From Bacillus cereus G9842 (GTDB lineage: Bacteria; Bacillota; Bacilli; Bacillales; Bacillaceae_G), in contig NC_011772.1 of assembly GCF_000021305.1 (NCBI RefSeq), positions 2,270,001-2,334,000 of the forward strand: a stretch of DNA of 64,000 nt, given 5' to 3'. Below, one piece after another: positions 35,100 through 47,500 of this stretch; positions within the stretch are counted from its first letter, which is position 1, and the number at the start of each line of letters is the position of its first letter. The notes beneath the pieces were generated by a model. It worked only from the letters and a program-made list of their open reading frames with translations. It made no database searches and had not been told where the DNA came from. Both the position numbers and the translations under genes were made by a program.

Positions 35100-35186
35100 A
35101 TGAGTACATTAGTAATTGGTAGTATTATATTTTTATTATCAATTTTAGTTATTGGAATTAATTTGCATAGAAAATATGTAGGATAA
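35100..35186 (+). CDS. Possible small membrane peptide (28 residues)
   Basis: The frame encodes MSTLVIGSIIFLLSILVIGI then NLHRKYVG: one hydrophobic helix and a short basic tail. A perfect terminator hairpin starts five bases after the stop, which suggests that a transcript ends here. The ribosome site before the ATG is weak, so translation is uncertain. The size and design resemble small membrane regulators and type I toxins, but no antisense RNA promoter was identified. Low confidence. Confidence 0.4.
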   Translation: MSTLVIGSIIFLLSILVIGINLHRKYVG

Positions 35187-35190
35187 GAAA

Positions 35191-35225
35191 AGATAAATAT
35201 ACTTTATTGTATATTTATCTTTTTG
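35191..35225 (+). terminator. Rho-independent terminator after the small frame
   Basis: Perfect twelve-base arms AGATAAATATAC/GTATATTTATCT with a six-base loop (TTTATT) and TTTTG after it. Confidence 0.85.
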
Positions 35226-35754
35226 TTTAGTAGGATTTATAGTCTCTTTAAACTATTATGTTAATAAAATTAAGAAACTTAATTTTTGATATCCTTATGG
35301 CTAAAGCCATCTATAAACTGACAATATAACTAAATAATTGTTTGGTATGATTTGTGGGTTGTTTTTTTTATCCGAATTTTCTGATTCAAATATTTCAACT
35401 TTATGAATATAGTAGGTGAAATATTTGTGTGATAGTATTTGAGATAGAAAAAAGCCAACTTTAAAAAGGATGTGAATTGAATGTGCAAACAACTATAAAT
35501 GGTTATATTAAGGTAATGTTTAGCTGTTTTTTAGTGTAAGGTAAAGGTCTATGTTGTAACAGTTGATATAAATACGAAGAAATAGGTGCGCCTAAATTTA
35601 TCTGACTATTTAAAATAAACTAAACCTTGAGATTAGTCTAGGTTTTGACGAAGTTACATTCTAGGTGAAATCTTTATAATGATTAATTAGGTTTAATAAA
35701 GGGGTACCTTATACGCAAAAGCGTTTATATTAGTAACCTAAGGAGCTTGCTTTT
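35226..35754. promoter_or_regulatory. Region upstream of the krs operon with tentative promoter
   Basis: No gene is supported. A perfect -10 TATAAT at 35675-35680 with a weak -35 GTTACA at 35653-35658 (16-base spacer) is the best promoter candidate, giving a leader of about 70 bases. The leader contains a short ACGCAAAAGCGT hairpin before AAGGAGC and the krsE ATG. In B. thuringiensis the krs genes are known to be activated by NprR-NprX; I cannot point to a definite NprR box here. Confidence 0.4.
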
Positions 35755-37008
35755 ATGAAAACTACTGATTCAAAAGGCCTATTAGGAAATAGGGTTTATT
35801 TACAAGTTTTCTCTGCTTATTCATTGCTTATGCTTGGTGTTTTTATTGATATGTTAGCGATTATGACTATAGTTGGGTTTGAATGGGAAGTAGATCCTAC
35901 TATGATTGGATTGATCCCTGTTGCATATGCACTTCCTGGAATTATTTTTGGCTCATGGGCAGGTGTTATTGCAGATCGTTTTAGAAAAATTCCAATTATG
36001 ATGTTCTGTAATCTAATGGTTGGTCTAATAACAATTGCTCTTTTATTTGTACAAGATATCCACTGGCTCTTAGTGGCATTAATGATTCGTTCCATTTTTA
36101 TTGTTTTCTATTATCCTGCACAGCAAACACTAACAAGACAGATTGTATCCCCGGACTTACTTACTAAAGCAGTAAGTATCAACGGAATAGTAGAGCAGGG
36201 TACCAAGATAGTAGGTCCACTTATAGGGGGCATGTTGCTGAGCTGGTTTCAACCAGAGTTCTGCCTCATTATAAGAGCTATAAGTTGTTTATTAGCTACC
36301 TTAGTTCTCATACCCACAATAAAATTTAAAGAAACTATATCGAAAGAATTTGTTGAAAAGCAAAAACAAAGTACTTGGACCGCTTGGGTACAAGGGTGGG
36401 GTTATGTGTTATCTAATCGGATAATATTATCAACCATGATTTTCGTTACAATAGCCATGGCAGTATTACAATTAGTCGACTCACAATTCCCAACTTTATT
36501 TAAGAGCTTATTCCCACATGATAAAAGTAAAATGGGATATATCATTTCTATTATTGGTCTTGGCGGAATACTTGGTGCACTACTAACTCAGAAATTAAAA
36601 CAATTTCAATATGGCTGGGTAGTATGTGGAGGTATGGTTTTAATGGGAATTGGTTTTGGGGGGATTGGTTTGATAACGCCCGGTACGGTCTTCGTTTTAG
36701 CCTATTTAATTAGTTTTATCGCTGGTATCGGAAGTGGGCTGATGCTTGTATCTAATCAAGTCATTTTACAAATAGAATCCGACCAAGATCAAGTAGGAAG
36801 AGTATTTGGTATACAAAGCAGTTTAACAAACGCAGTTCTAATTATTTCTCCTGCTATGAGTGGCCCATTAGTGCATTTGTTTGGAGTAACTCAACTCTAT
36901 GTTTATGGAGGGATTGGGCTTGTTATTATTGGATTAATTGGAGTTTCACTGCAGAAATATTTATGGGCTAAACATAAACACGAACCTATAAGAGCGAATA
37001 ATTTTTGA
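35755..37008 (+). CDS. krsE: MFS exporter of the kurstakin operon
   Basis: This 417-residue protein has about twelve membrane segments, the MFS motif GVIADRFRKIPIMM (about residues 65-78) and GTKIVGPLIGG near residue 150, which marks the enterobactin-exporter-like/DHA3 group. SD AAGGAGC lies eight bases before the ATG. krsA starts 13 bases after its stop, so it is in the NRPS operon, where it most likely exports the lipopeptide. The gene name follows from the position before krsA in the known kurstakin locus. Transport of another NRPS product is not excluded by sequence alone. Confidence 0.85.
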   Translation: MKTTDSKGLLGNRVYLQVFSAYSLLMLGVFIDMLAIMTIVGFEWEVDPTMIGLIPVAYALPGIIFGSWAGVIADRFRKIPIMMFCNLMVGLITIALLFVQDIHWLLVALMIRSIFIVFYYPAQQTLTRQIVSPDLLTKAVSINGIVEQGTKIVGPLIGGMLLSWFQPEFCLIIRAISCLLATLVLIPTIKFKETISKEFVEKQKQSTWTAWVQGWGYVLSNRIILSTMIFVTIAMAVLQLVDSQFPTLFKSLFPHDKSKMGYIISIIGLGGILGALLTQKLKQFQYGWVVCGGMVLMGIGFGGIGLITPGTVFVLAYLISFIAGIGSGLMLVSNQVILQIESDQDQVGRVFGIQSSLTNAVLIISPAMSGPLVHLFGVTQLYVYGGIGLVIIGLIGVSLQKYLWAKHKHEPIRANNF

Positions 37009-37021
37009 AGGGGAGATTTTT

Positions 37022-40000
37022 ATGACCAATGAGGAATGTTATCGATTAAGCCATCCGCAGCGAAGAATATGGTATACAGAAGTTATTCATTCTGATAAAG
37101 GAATATGTAATTTAAGATTTTTATTTAAACTTCATCGGAAAATGAATTATTCAAAATTAAACCAAGTTGTGAATCGCGTTATCAGTGAAAATGACGGTCT
37201 GTGCATTAGGTTAAAAGAAAATGGGCATCAGGAACCGAAACAATATTTTATTAAACATGAAGAACAAGAATTTGAGTTTTTTGATTTCAGTAATGTGGAG
37301 AATACAAATTTGCTTGAGGAATGGATTGAGCAGAAAACAAAAGACACGTTTACATTATTTAATTCAGATTTATACTATTTCGCTTTAATAAAATTAAACG
37401 ATAATGAATGTGCAGTCTTTGGAAATGTTCATCATATTATTATGGATGGTTTATCAATTCAAATATTTACTGAGCAAATTGCAAAATATTATTATGAAAT
37501 GCATAACGAGAATGAGGAAGGCGAAATTAAAAATTCATATGTTCAATTCCTGACCAATGAACAAACATACTTGAATAGTAGTCGCTTTCAAAAAGATCAA
37601 AAATTCTGGTTAGAGGAATTTAAAACACTGCCATCTGTGACTGGATTGAAGCCCTATAATACGTACCAAGTTAGCACTAAAGCATCACGTGAGACATTTA
37701 TATTAACGGAGCATTTGAAGAGAAAGATAGAAAAATTTTCTGAAGATTACAAAATTAGTTTATACACTTTTTTTGTTGCTGCTTTCTCGTTGTCCATGTA
37801 TCGGTGGACTTCATCGCTTGATATTGGTTTAGGAATGGCTTACGGCAATCGTATGACTAAAATGGAACGAAAATTGATTGGAATGATGGTGAGTACAGTT
37901 CCTTTAAGAATGGATATTGATCCAGAAGAAGAAGTACTTTCATTTATTAGCAGGGTGTCCAGAAAACAAAGCAAATTATTGAGGCACCAGAAATATCCAT
38001 TTGATTTGTTGTTAAAGCAGATTAATAAAGAGAATAATAGTAATGTGAGACTTTTCGGAACTACGATTGATTATAGGGATCGCGATGAAAGTGGTGACTC
38101 ACTATGGATTCCAAACCATGAAGAGGTACAAGATTTTGCAGTGCATATTGAAAATCTAATTGATATTGACTCTTTACATGTACATATTGATTATCGTGAG
38201 GAGCTATTTTCTAAGGAAGAGATAAAACGGTTTTTTAACGTGATGTTAGCGATAATGGAAAACACTTTTGAAAAACCAAAGCAGAAGGTAGCTGAAATAG
38301 AAATCATTTCTGAGGAAGATAAAAGAATAAGTTTAGTTGAGTTCAACAATCCTAAACTGAATGTCCCACCTCAAGTAACTATTCATGAAATATTCGAACA
38401 GCAAGCGATGATTTATCCAAATACTATTGCAGTTACGTATGAACAAGAAAAAATTACTTATAAGGAGCTTAATGAACGTGCAAACCAGTTAGCTCATTAT
38501 TTGCAGAAAAAGGGAGTAGGACCTGATACTTTAGTTGGAATATGCGTTGAACGTTCCCTCGAAATGATTGTAGGTATTTTAGGGGTTTTGAAGGCTGGTG
38601 GGGCTTATGTTCCACTCGATCCAACATATCCAGAGCAGCGACTTCAATATATTTTAGAAGATGCTAGCATTCAGTTATTCGTGACGCAAGAAAGTTTAAA
38701 AGAATTGAAATGGTTACCAGAAAATGTTGAGTCGATTTGCCTGGATCGTGATCAAGATGAGATTGGGAAAGAAAGTAAGACTTTGCCGCTTTCTAATGTC
38801 GGTCCCAAAAATCTGGCATATGTAATCTATACTTCGGGATCAACGGGAAATCCAAAGGGCGTTATGATAGAGCATCACAATGTCATTCGGTTATTTAAAT
38901 CAACGGATTGTTGGTATCAGTTTAATGAAAAAGATACTTGGACGCTTTTTCATTCGTATGCATTTGATTTCTCAGTATGGGAAATTTGGGGAGCATTATT
39001 ATATGGTGGAAAATTAGTTGTTGTTCCGTACTGGATTAGTCGATCACCTAAGGATTTTTATCAATTATTAGTGGAGGAAGAAGTCACAGTTCTAAATCAG
39101 ACACCTTCCGCATTTCGACAATTAATACGAGTGTGTGAACAAGAAGATAAGAATAAAAATTTGCAGCTACGTTACGTAATATTTGGCGGAGAAGCATTAG
39201 AACCTATTAGCTTGTTACCGTGGTTTCAAAGGTATGGTGAGAAAAACCCACAGTTAATTAATATGTATGGAATTACAGAAACTACAGTTCATGTTACATA
39301 TTATCCAATTACTCTAGATGATGTGCAGCATGCTTCAAGAAGTAATATTGGAAAGCGGATTCCCGATTTAGAAGTGTATATACTAGACGCTTATCAACAA
39401 CCTGTTCCTATAGGTGTTGATGGTGAACTTTATATTGGTGGAGCAGGATTGGCACGTGGATATTTAAATAGACCTGAATTAACAGCAGAGCGTTTTATAT
39501 CTCATCCATTTAGTAGTGATCCGAAAGCAAGATTATACCGGACAGGAGACTTAGCGAGGTATTTGCCAGATGGGAATCTAGATTATCGTGGAAGAATTGA
39601 TTATCAGGTTAAAATACGTGGTTTCAGAATTGAAATTGGGGAAATTGAGTCTACTTTACATACATATGTATATGTAAAAGAGGCAGTTGTAATTGTAAGA
39701 GAAGATCAGCCGGGCGATAAAAGATTAGTAGCATATGTTGTAGGAGATGGAAATGTAGATGGGTGGAGAGAGTATCTTAAAGCGAAACTACCAAGTTATA
39801 TGGTTCCTTCGGGATTTGTGGCGATGGAAGCTATTCCACTTACAGCTAACGGTAAAGTTGATCGTGAGGCCTTACCTATGCCGGAGGAAAAGCAGATTAA
39901 TAGTGAATGTGTTGGCCCTCGGAATAGTAACGAACAGATACTGACTACCATTTGGAAGCGAGTATTAGGTGTTAAAAAGGTGGGAATCTATGATAATTTC

Positions 40001-41578
40001 TTTGAAATTGGTGGCGACTCGATTCTCAGTATTCAAATCATATCTCAAGCAAGTCAAGTGGGGTTAAAACTTACTCCAAAGCAAATGTTTGAATGCCCAA
40101 CTATCGCTGAGCTGGCACAAGTGGCTATAGAAACGCAGGGAGTACAAGCGGAGCAGGGAATTGTGATAGGTGATGTGCCTCTTACTCCAATTCAGTGCTG
40201 GTTCTTCGAGCAAGAACATCCACATACAGAGCATTGGAATCAATCAATGCTTTTAAGAGTAAAAGAAAGATTGGATGTGAAATTACTAGAGGGAGCGATA
40301 TTAAATTTACTCAAACATCATGATGCTTTACGTTTCCGGTACGAACAGTTACCAAACGGAACGTGGAGGCAGAGAAATGAAGAGACTGATGAGCTGTCAG
40401 TACTCCATGTTGTAAAACGGAATCAAGTTAATGAAAAAGAGTGGAATACAATAATACAAGAAGAAATGAACATTAATCAAGCTAGTTTCAATTTAGTTAC
40501 TGGTCCGTTAATGAGAGTAGTGTACTTTGAAGATAACTTGACTGGAAATGATCGAATATTCTGGGTGATTCATCATTTAGTAGTAGATGGAGTATCATGG
40601 AGGATTCTATTGGAAGATTTACAGGTGGTATATAACCAGATGAAACAAGGTCAAGAAGTTCGCTTACCTGCGAAAAGTACATCTTTTAAAGAGTGGTCTG
40701 AACGACTCCAGACATACAGTGATTCGGGTATTTCAAAAGAAGTACAAAATTATTGGAATCAACAAGTAGAAAAAGAAACGATGAAAATTCCAATGGACTA
40801 TCCAATACAAGAAACGACAGAGGAATCGATTGATCAAGTGACGAGGACTTTAGGAATAGAAGAAACACATGAATTGTTACACGAAGTTCCAGTAACTCAT
40901 AAGACAAGGATTGATGAGGTACTATTAACGGCATTAGGACAAGCTATCGTCGATTGTACAAATCAGCAAACCGTTTCTATTCATCTAGAAGGACACGGAA
41001 GAGAAGAGGTAATTGAAGGTATTGATTTATCAAGGACAGTGGGCTGGTTCACGAGTATTTATCCCGTTCATCTCAATTTTCAAGGAACTCAAACACCTAT
41101 TGAAGGATTAAAGTCTGTCAAAGAACAATTGCGTCGAATCCCAAATCGCGGAGTTGACTATGGTATTTTACGTTACTTGAATAAAGGATTACTTCCGTTT
41201 TATCAGCAAAAGCCTTCAATAAGTTTTAACTATTTGGGCCAATTTGATCAGGTTTTCTCAAGGGAATCTTTGTTTATGCAAGAGACAGGATTTACATTTT
41301 TAGATCATGCTCCAGATTCCAAACCATCTCATCTAATTGATGTTATCGGAATGGTGAAAGATGAAAAGTTACATTTTGTTTGGATGTATAGTAGAGAACA
41401 GTTTTCTAAATTAAAAATTCAATTGATAGCAGATGGTATGTTGAGGCATCTTCGTCAACTTATAAATAAACCAACAACAGAGTCTGCTTTTACGGTATCA
41501 GATTTTGCTGATGCAGAGGATCTTACGGAAGAAAGCTTGAGCAAAGTATTACTTAAATTAAAAAAGAAGAGGGTGTAA
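37022..41578 (+). CDS. krsA: Kurstakin NRPS KrsA (Cs-A-T-E, module 1, Thr)
   Basis: This 1518-residue synthetase has four domains. C (1-450): HHIIMDG at 137-143; its start and the surfactin-type VHHxxxDG context fit a starter C domain that joins a fatty acid to the first residue. A (454-960): YTSGSTGNPKG at 603-613, NGKVDRE near 943. The specificity residues that I read are D-F-W-N-I-G-M-V-H-K, the well-known Thr code. T: Ser1000 in GGDSIL. E (about 1050-1490): HHLVVDG at 1184-1190, so the residue becomes D. The stop is two bases before krsB. The gene is intact and starts after GAAGGGGAG. Confidence 0.93.
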   Translation: MTNEECYRLSHPQRRIWYTEVIHSDKGICNLRFLFKLHRKMNYSKLNQVVNRVISENDGLCIRLKENGHQEPKQYFIKHEEQEFEFFDFSNVENTNLLEEWIEQKTKDTFTLFNSDLYYFALIKLNDNECAVFGNVHHIIMDGLSIQIFTEQIAKYYYEMHNENEEGEIKNSYVQFLTNEQTYLNSSRFQKDQKFWLEEFKTLPSVTGLKPYNTYQVSTKASRETFILTEHLKRKIEKFSEDYKISLYTFFVAAFSLSMYRWTSSLDIGLGMAYGNRMTKMERKLIGMMVSTVPLRMDIDPEEEVLSFISRVSRKQSKLLRHQKYPFDLLLKQINKENNSNVRLFGTTIDYRDRDESGDSLWIPNHEEVQDFAVHIENLIDIDSLHVHIDYREELFSKEEIKRFFNVMLAIMENTFEKPKQKVAEIEIISEEDKRISLVEFNNPKLNVPPQVTIHEIFEQQAMIYPNTIAVTYEQEKITYKELNERANQLAHYLQKKGVGPDTLVGICVERSLEMIVGILGVLKAGGAYVPLDPTYPEQRLQYILEDASIQLFVTQESLKELKWLPENVESICLDRDQDEIGKESKTLPLSNVGPKNLAYVIYTSGSTGNPKGVMIEHHNVIRLFKSTDCWYQFNEKDTWTLFHSYAFDFSVWEIWGALLYGGKLVVVPYWISRSPKDFYQLLVEEEVTVLNQTPSAFRQLIRVCEQEDKNKNLQLRYVIFGGEALEPISLLPWFQRYGEKNPQLINMYGITETTVHVTYYPITLDDVQHASRSNIGKRIPDLEVYILDAYQQPVPIGVDGELYIGGAGLARGYLNRPELTAERFISHPFSSDPKARLYRTGDLARYLPDGNLDYRGRIDYQVKIRGFRIEIGEIESTLHTYVYVKEAVVIVREDQPGDKRLVAYVVGDGNVDGWREYLKAKLPSYMVPSGFVAMEAIPLTANGKVDREALPMPEEKQINSECVGPRNSNEQILTTIWKRVLGVKKVGIYDNFFEIGGDSILSIQIISQASQVGLKLTPKQMFECPTIAELAQVAIETQGVQAEQGIVIGDVPLTPIQCWFFEQEHPHTEHWNQSMLLRVKERLDVKLLEGAILNLLKHHDALRFRYEQLPNGTWRQRNEETDELSVLHVVKRNQVNEKEWNTIIQEEMNINQASFNLVTGPLMRVVYFEDNLTGNDRIFWVIHHLVVDGVSWRILLEDLQVVYNQMKQGQEVRLPAKSTSFKEWSERLQTYSDSGISKEVQNYWNQQVEKETMKIPMDYPIQETTEESIDQVTRTLGIEETHELLHEVPVTHKTRIDEVLLTALGQAIVDCTNQQTVSIHLEGHGREEVIEGIDLSRTVGWFTSIYPVHLNFQGTQTPIEGLKSVKEQLRRIPNRGVDYGILRYLNKGLLPFYQQKPSISFNYLGQFDQVFSRESLFMQETGFTFLDHAPDSKPSHLIDVIGMVKDEKLHFVWMYSREQFSKLKIQLIADGMLRHLRQLINKPTTESAFTVSDFADAEDLTEESLSKVLLKLKKKRV

Positions 41579-41580
41579 AA

Positions 41581-44500
41581 ATGGGAGACGTTATTGATAT
41601 ATATGGTTTATCACCTTTGCAAAAAGGAATACTGTTTCATACTTTATACGATCAAGATGATGAACATTCATTTTCCTATATTGTACAAGTAGGCTTCTTG
41701 CTCGGGGGGCAATTGGATATTGCTACTTTTGAAAAGGCCTGGGAATATGTTATTCATCGACATGAGGTTTTACGTTCAGTATTTGTGTGGGAGGAAGTAG
41801 AAAAACCACTACAAGCGGTTTACCAACGTCTTCCTTTTACTATTCATCAAGAGGATTGGAGCACCTATCCACATGATGAAAGGGCGAAGAAATTACAACA
41901 GTTTTTGAATGTAGATCGTAGAAAAGGATTTTTATTGGATGAAGCACCATTGATGAGAGTCACTGCGATTAAAGAGGCAAAAGAGGAAACGAGAATTATT
42001 TGGACACATCATCATATTTTGCTAGATGGATGGAGTGTGTCATTGGTCTTTAGTGAAGTGATGGAAGTTTATCTCAAGATGATAAAGGGAGAATTGTTGA
42101 ATCTTCCTAAACCTCTTCCTTATAAAAAATATATTCAATGGATAAATAAACAAGATCAAAGTCAAGCAGAGGAATTTTGGAAAGAAGAATTAAAAGGGTT
42201 CTATGCACCTACTCCATTAGCAATGGAAAGAAAGGAACAAGGACAAGAGAAGGGTTATGGAGAATGTGCTTATCAAGTATCTGAGGAACTTACTGAGAGT
42301 TTACAAGAGTGGGTACGAAATAGTCGATTAACGTTGAATACGTTAGTACAAGGTGCATGGGCTTATTTGATGAGTAGGTATAGCGGTGACAGTGACGTCG
42401 TATTTGGCGTAACTAGCGCTGGGCGTCCTACTGATTTAATGGGAGCAGAGAATATGGTGGGGCTATTTATTAACACATTACCTACCAGAATTCGATTAAC
42501 GGATAATACATCAGTAGTAGATTGGCTTCGTAAAATACAAATGAAAGAAATGGAACGAAGACAGTATGAGTATAATTCGTTGATAGATATTCAAGGCTGG
42601 AGTGAGGTTCCGCGAAATAGCTCCTTATTTCATACCTTGTATGTGTTTGAAAATTATCCAATTCAAGGTGAGAGAAATGATGATTTAAGATTACTAGATG
42701 TTACAAGCACGGAACAAACAAATTATCCTTTAACACTCATTGTAATGCCCGGTAAGAAAATTACTTTAAAGTTGATGTATGATCGAAGCTATTTTAATGA
42801 AGAAACAATAAATCTGATTCAGAATCACTTATTGCAAATATTAATTCAGATGACGAAGAGCCTAGATTCAAAACTATTTGAAATTACTCATTTAACAGAA
42901 GAAGAACAGATACAGTTACTAGAGGAATGGAATCATACTCAAGTTAATTATTCGGCTGAAGGCATGATTCATACGATGTTTGAGGAGCAAGTTAAAAAAA
43001 CACCGGAAGCAATCGCGGCTAGTTACGAAAATGAACAAATTACCTATAAAGAGTTGGAGAAGCGTGCAAATCAGCTAGCTCATTATTTACAAAAGCATGG
43101 TGTAGGCCCAGAGTCTCTAGTTGGAGTATATATGGAACGTTCATTACAAATGATGATAGCGTTATTAGGTATTCTAAAATCAGGAGCAGCGTATGTTCCA
43201 CTTGACCCTACTTATCCAGAGAGTCGGCTTCGATATATATTAGAGGATGCTGGAATCGAAGTACTAGTGACGGAAGAGAATTCTAAAAATTTGTTTGTAT
43301 CTGAAAATATAGAAACGATTTGTATGAATAAAGATTACACTGCAATTGAAAAAGAAGAATCAACCCCATGTATAAGTGGTGTAACAGGAGAAAATTTAGC
43401 GTATGTTATGTATACTTCAGGATCTACAGGGAATCCAAAGGGAGTAATGATTGAGCATCATTCAGTAATTAATTATCTAGAATGGATGCAACATAAATAT
43501 CCGCTTTCTGAAAAGGATGTGGTCTTGCAGAAAACGCCATTCTCATTTGATGTCTCTGTTTGGGAATTGTTTTGGGGCATTCACGTTGGTGCCAGTGTAT
43601 CTTTCCTACCTCCAGGTGGAGAAAAAGATCCTTCCATTATAGCTGAAGTGATTAAACAACATCAGGTTACTATAGTTCAATTTGTACCTTCAATGTTATC
43701 TGTTTTCTTAGATCACTTCAATCGTATTGAATTGAACATGAATTGTTCGTCCGTACGCCATGTATTTTCTGGTGGAGAAGAACTAAGTTCAGGGTTAGTT
43801 AGACGATTTCAACAGAAATGGAATTATAGTGGACAAGTGAAATTAACCAACTTTTATGGACCAACTGAAGCCACTATTTATGTGAATGCATTTGATATTC
43901 AGCCTAATCAAGAATTTGTTTCTATTGGGCAGCCAATACAGAACACGCAATTATATGTATTAGACCAAAATCAACGCTTGCAATCAATAGGAATTGAGGG
44001 TGAGTTATATATTGGTGGTGCTGGTTTAGCACGTGGATACTTAAATCGTCCGAATCTTACTGCTGAAAAATTCGTTTCGCATCCATTCCAATTGGGGGAA
44101 CGACTATATCGAACAGGAGATTCAGTAAGATATCTAACTGATGGAAATATAGAATTTATAGGTAGAATGGACCATCAAGTCAAAATGCGTGGTTTTAGGA
44201 TTGAATTAGGAGAAATTGAAGCCACTTTAGAAAAATGTTCGTTTATTAAAGAGGCTGTCGTATTAGTTAGAGAAGATCGTCCAGGTGATCAACGATTGGT
44301 TGCATATGTAATAAGCGATGAAAATACCGAGGAGTGGAGAGAGTATTTACAAAAACAATTACCGAATCATATGATTCCAGCGCACTTTGTAGAGTTAGAA
44401 CACTTCCCGCTTACTCCGAATGGGAAAATTGACCGAAAGGCCTTGCCAATACCTGATGAGCAAGCTATTGGAGATTTAAATGTTCTACCTCGGACGCCAT

Positions 44501-47500
44501 CGGAAGAGCTTATTGCCTCGGTTTGGGGTCAAGTGTTAGGGATAGAAAATATTGGTATTCAGGATTCCTTCTTTGAACGTGGTGGGCACTCACTACTTGC
44601 TACTCAAATCGTCTCTCGGTTACAAGAACTGTTCCAAATTAAAATTCCATTACGTGAACTTTTCAAGCACGATACAGTGGAAGCATTGGCGAAACGAGTG
44701 GATCAGTTACGAAAAGAAGATAAAGAACGAGAGGTTGCTCCTCTTGTACCTATGAAACGAGAAGAAGTTATCCCACTTTCCTATGCGCAGAAACGTCTAT
44801 GGTTTATTGATCAATTAATGCCAAATAGTGCGATGTACAATATTCATGCAGCGTGTCGCTTAACAGGTAAATGGTCAATTGAAGCATTGGAGGTCGGATG
44901 GAATCAATTGTTGGAGCGTCATGAATCATTAAGGACGACAATTCTAGAACAAGAGGATGAACCTTTTCAACAGGTTCAATCTCATGTGTTCAGACATATT
45001 CCTCAAACGAATCTAACAGATCTTTCTTTGGAAGATAGGGAAAGAGAAATGAAACGCCTTATTCAAAACGAGGCGGAGGAACCATTTCATTTGGGACAAG
45101 GTCCTCTGATTCGAACACGAATATTGAAAGTGGACAGGGAAGAATGGGTTCTCATTTGTACGATGCATCATATTATTTCAGATGGATGGTCAATGGGAAT
45201 CTTACTTGAAGAATGGATGGCTTTTTATGAAGGAGCACTAACCGGAAAACCAGTGGAATTGAAGGAGTTATCTATCCAATATGCAGATTTTGTCATGTGG
45301 CAGAAGGAATGGCAAAAAGAGGAGAATTTGAATCAGCACCTTCAATATTGGAAGGAAGAATTATCTGGGGAACTACCGGTTTTACAATTACCGATGGATC
45401 GTCCTCGACCTGCAGTTCAAACCCATCGTGGTGCAAGTCAGTCCTTAATAGTGGCGAATTCCCTACAGGAAAAGCTCAAAGATTTAAGTCTGCAAGAAGG
45501 ATGCACTTTATTTATGACATTGATGGCAGCGTATCAAAGCTTCCTTTCTCGTTATACAGGACAGGACGACATTATAGTTGGAAGCCCAATCGCTAATCGA
45601 AATGTGAAAGAGATTGAGGGATTAATAGGATTCTTTGCAAACACGTTGGTTTATCGAGCTGATTTCAGTGAAAATCCGACGTTCCAAGAACTTTTGTCGC
45701 AGGTAAGAAAAAAAGCGCTAAAAGCATACGAGTATCAGGACATCCCATTTGAGAAAGTGGTAGAATCCGTAAAACCTGAACGGAATACAAGTCATTCACC
45801 AATATTCCAAACTATGTTTACTTTACAGAATACGAAACAAGAGTTTCTTCAGCTATCTGAAAGACAAATGGAACTCATGGAAAGCCATGCTTCTGTTGCC
45901 AAATTTGATTTGAGTTTATTTGCTTCTGAGACGGAAGAAGGATTATCACTAACCTTTGAATATAATACTGATTTGTTTAATGATACAACCATTGAACGTA
46001 TGGCAAGTCATTTTAAACATTGGTTAAATCAAATTGTCTCTCATCCAAAATGTGTACTATCAGAACTGAATATGTTATCGAAAGTAGAATATAAGCAACT
46101 ACTAGAGGAATGGAATAAATCGCGTGTTATAGATATGGAAGAAAGTACGATTCATACAATGTTTGAAGAACAGGTGAAAAAAACACCAGAAGCAATTGCA
46201 GTAGTGTGCGAAGATGAAGAACTAACATATCGAGAGTTGGACGAACGCTCGAATCAGTTGGCACATTATTTACAAAAAAATGGTGTAACATGCGAATCAT
46301 TAGTTGGGGTTTGCGTTACACGTTCATCCGAGATGATTGTCGGTCTTTTAGGAATTATGAAGGCGGGAGGAGCATATGTCCCAATTGATCCAGCGTATCC
46401 GGAAAGTCGACTGCAGTACATTTTAGAAGATGCTCAAATAAAGGTACTGGTGACGCAGGAAAAGTTACAACAAAAAATGGTTATACCTAAATTCGTCAAC
46501 GTGATTTGTATTGATCGTAATCGAGCAGAAATAGAACAAGAAGTAACTACGGTATGTACGAGTGAAGTGACGGGCGATAACTTAGCCTATATTATCTATA
46601 CTTCAGGTTCCACTGGAAATCCAAAGGGAGTAATGATTGAGCACAGGAATACAGTAACAATGATTCATTGGGCGCACCACACGTATTCCCGAAAGGAATT
46701 AGCGGGAGTGTTAGCTTCAACTTCGCTATCTTTTGATTTATCCGTTTTTGAAGTATTTGTTCCCTTAACGATGGGTGGTAAGGTGATTGTCACTGAAAAT
46801 GCTCTACATCTAGAGAAGTTGTCTTCCAAAGGTGTGACTTTGGTTAATACTGTGCCATCGGCAGCAAAGGAACTGGTTCGAGCAAAAACAATACCTTCTT
46901 CGGTAAAGGTGATGAATTTGGCTGGAGAACCATTGCCATATTCGCTTGTTCAAGATTTATACGAGAGAAATACGATTGAAAAGGTGTACAACCTATATGG
47001 ACCGTCCGAAGATACTACGTATTCCACGTATATGGAATTAGAAAAGGGTGTCATGCATAGGGTCCCACCGATTGGTAAACCAATATTCAATACAGAAGTA
47101 TATGTACTAAGTGCTGAACAAAAAATGGTTCCAATTGGTGTAGTTGGTGAGTTGTACATTGGTGGATCAGGATTAGCACGTGGATATTTAAAGCGCCCTG
47201 ACTTAACGAAAAATCGTTTTATACCGCATCCGTTTAAAGAAGGAGAGCGAATATACCGGACTGGAGATTTAGTAAGGTATTTGCCGGATGGAAATTTGGA
47301 GTATGTTGGGCGAATCGATCATCAGGTGAAAATTCGTGGGTTCCGGATTGAACTAGGAGAAATTGAAGCGATATTACAAAGGCATACACTAGTTAACGAA
47401 GCTATTGTGATGGTGCGGGAAGATTATCCTGGCGACCCACGTTTGATTGCCTATGTTGTAGGAGACGGAGATGCTCAAAAGTGGCGTGATTATCTCAAGG

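Noticed and set aside
35301..35492. A 63-codon minus-strand frame in the gap before the krs operon
   Set aside because: It has no ribosome site, no recognisable domain and an AT-rich random composition.
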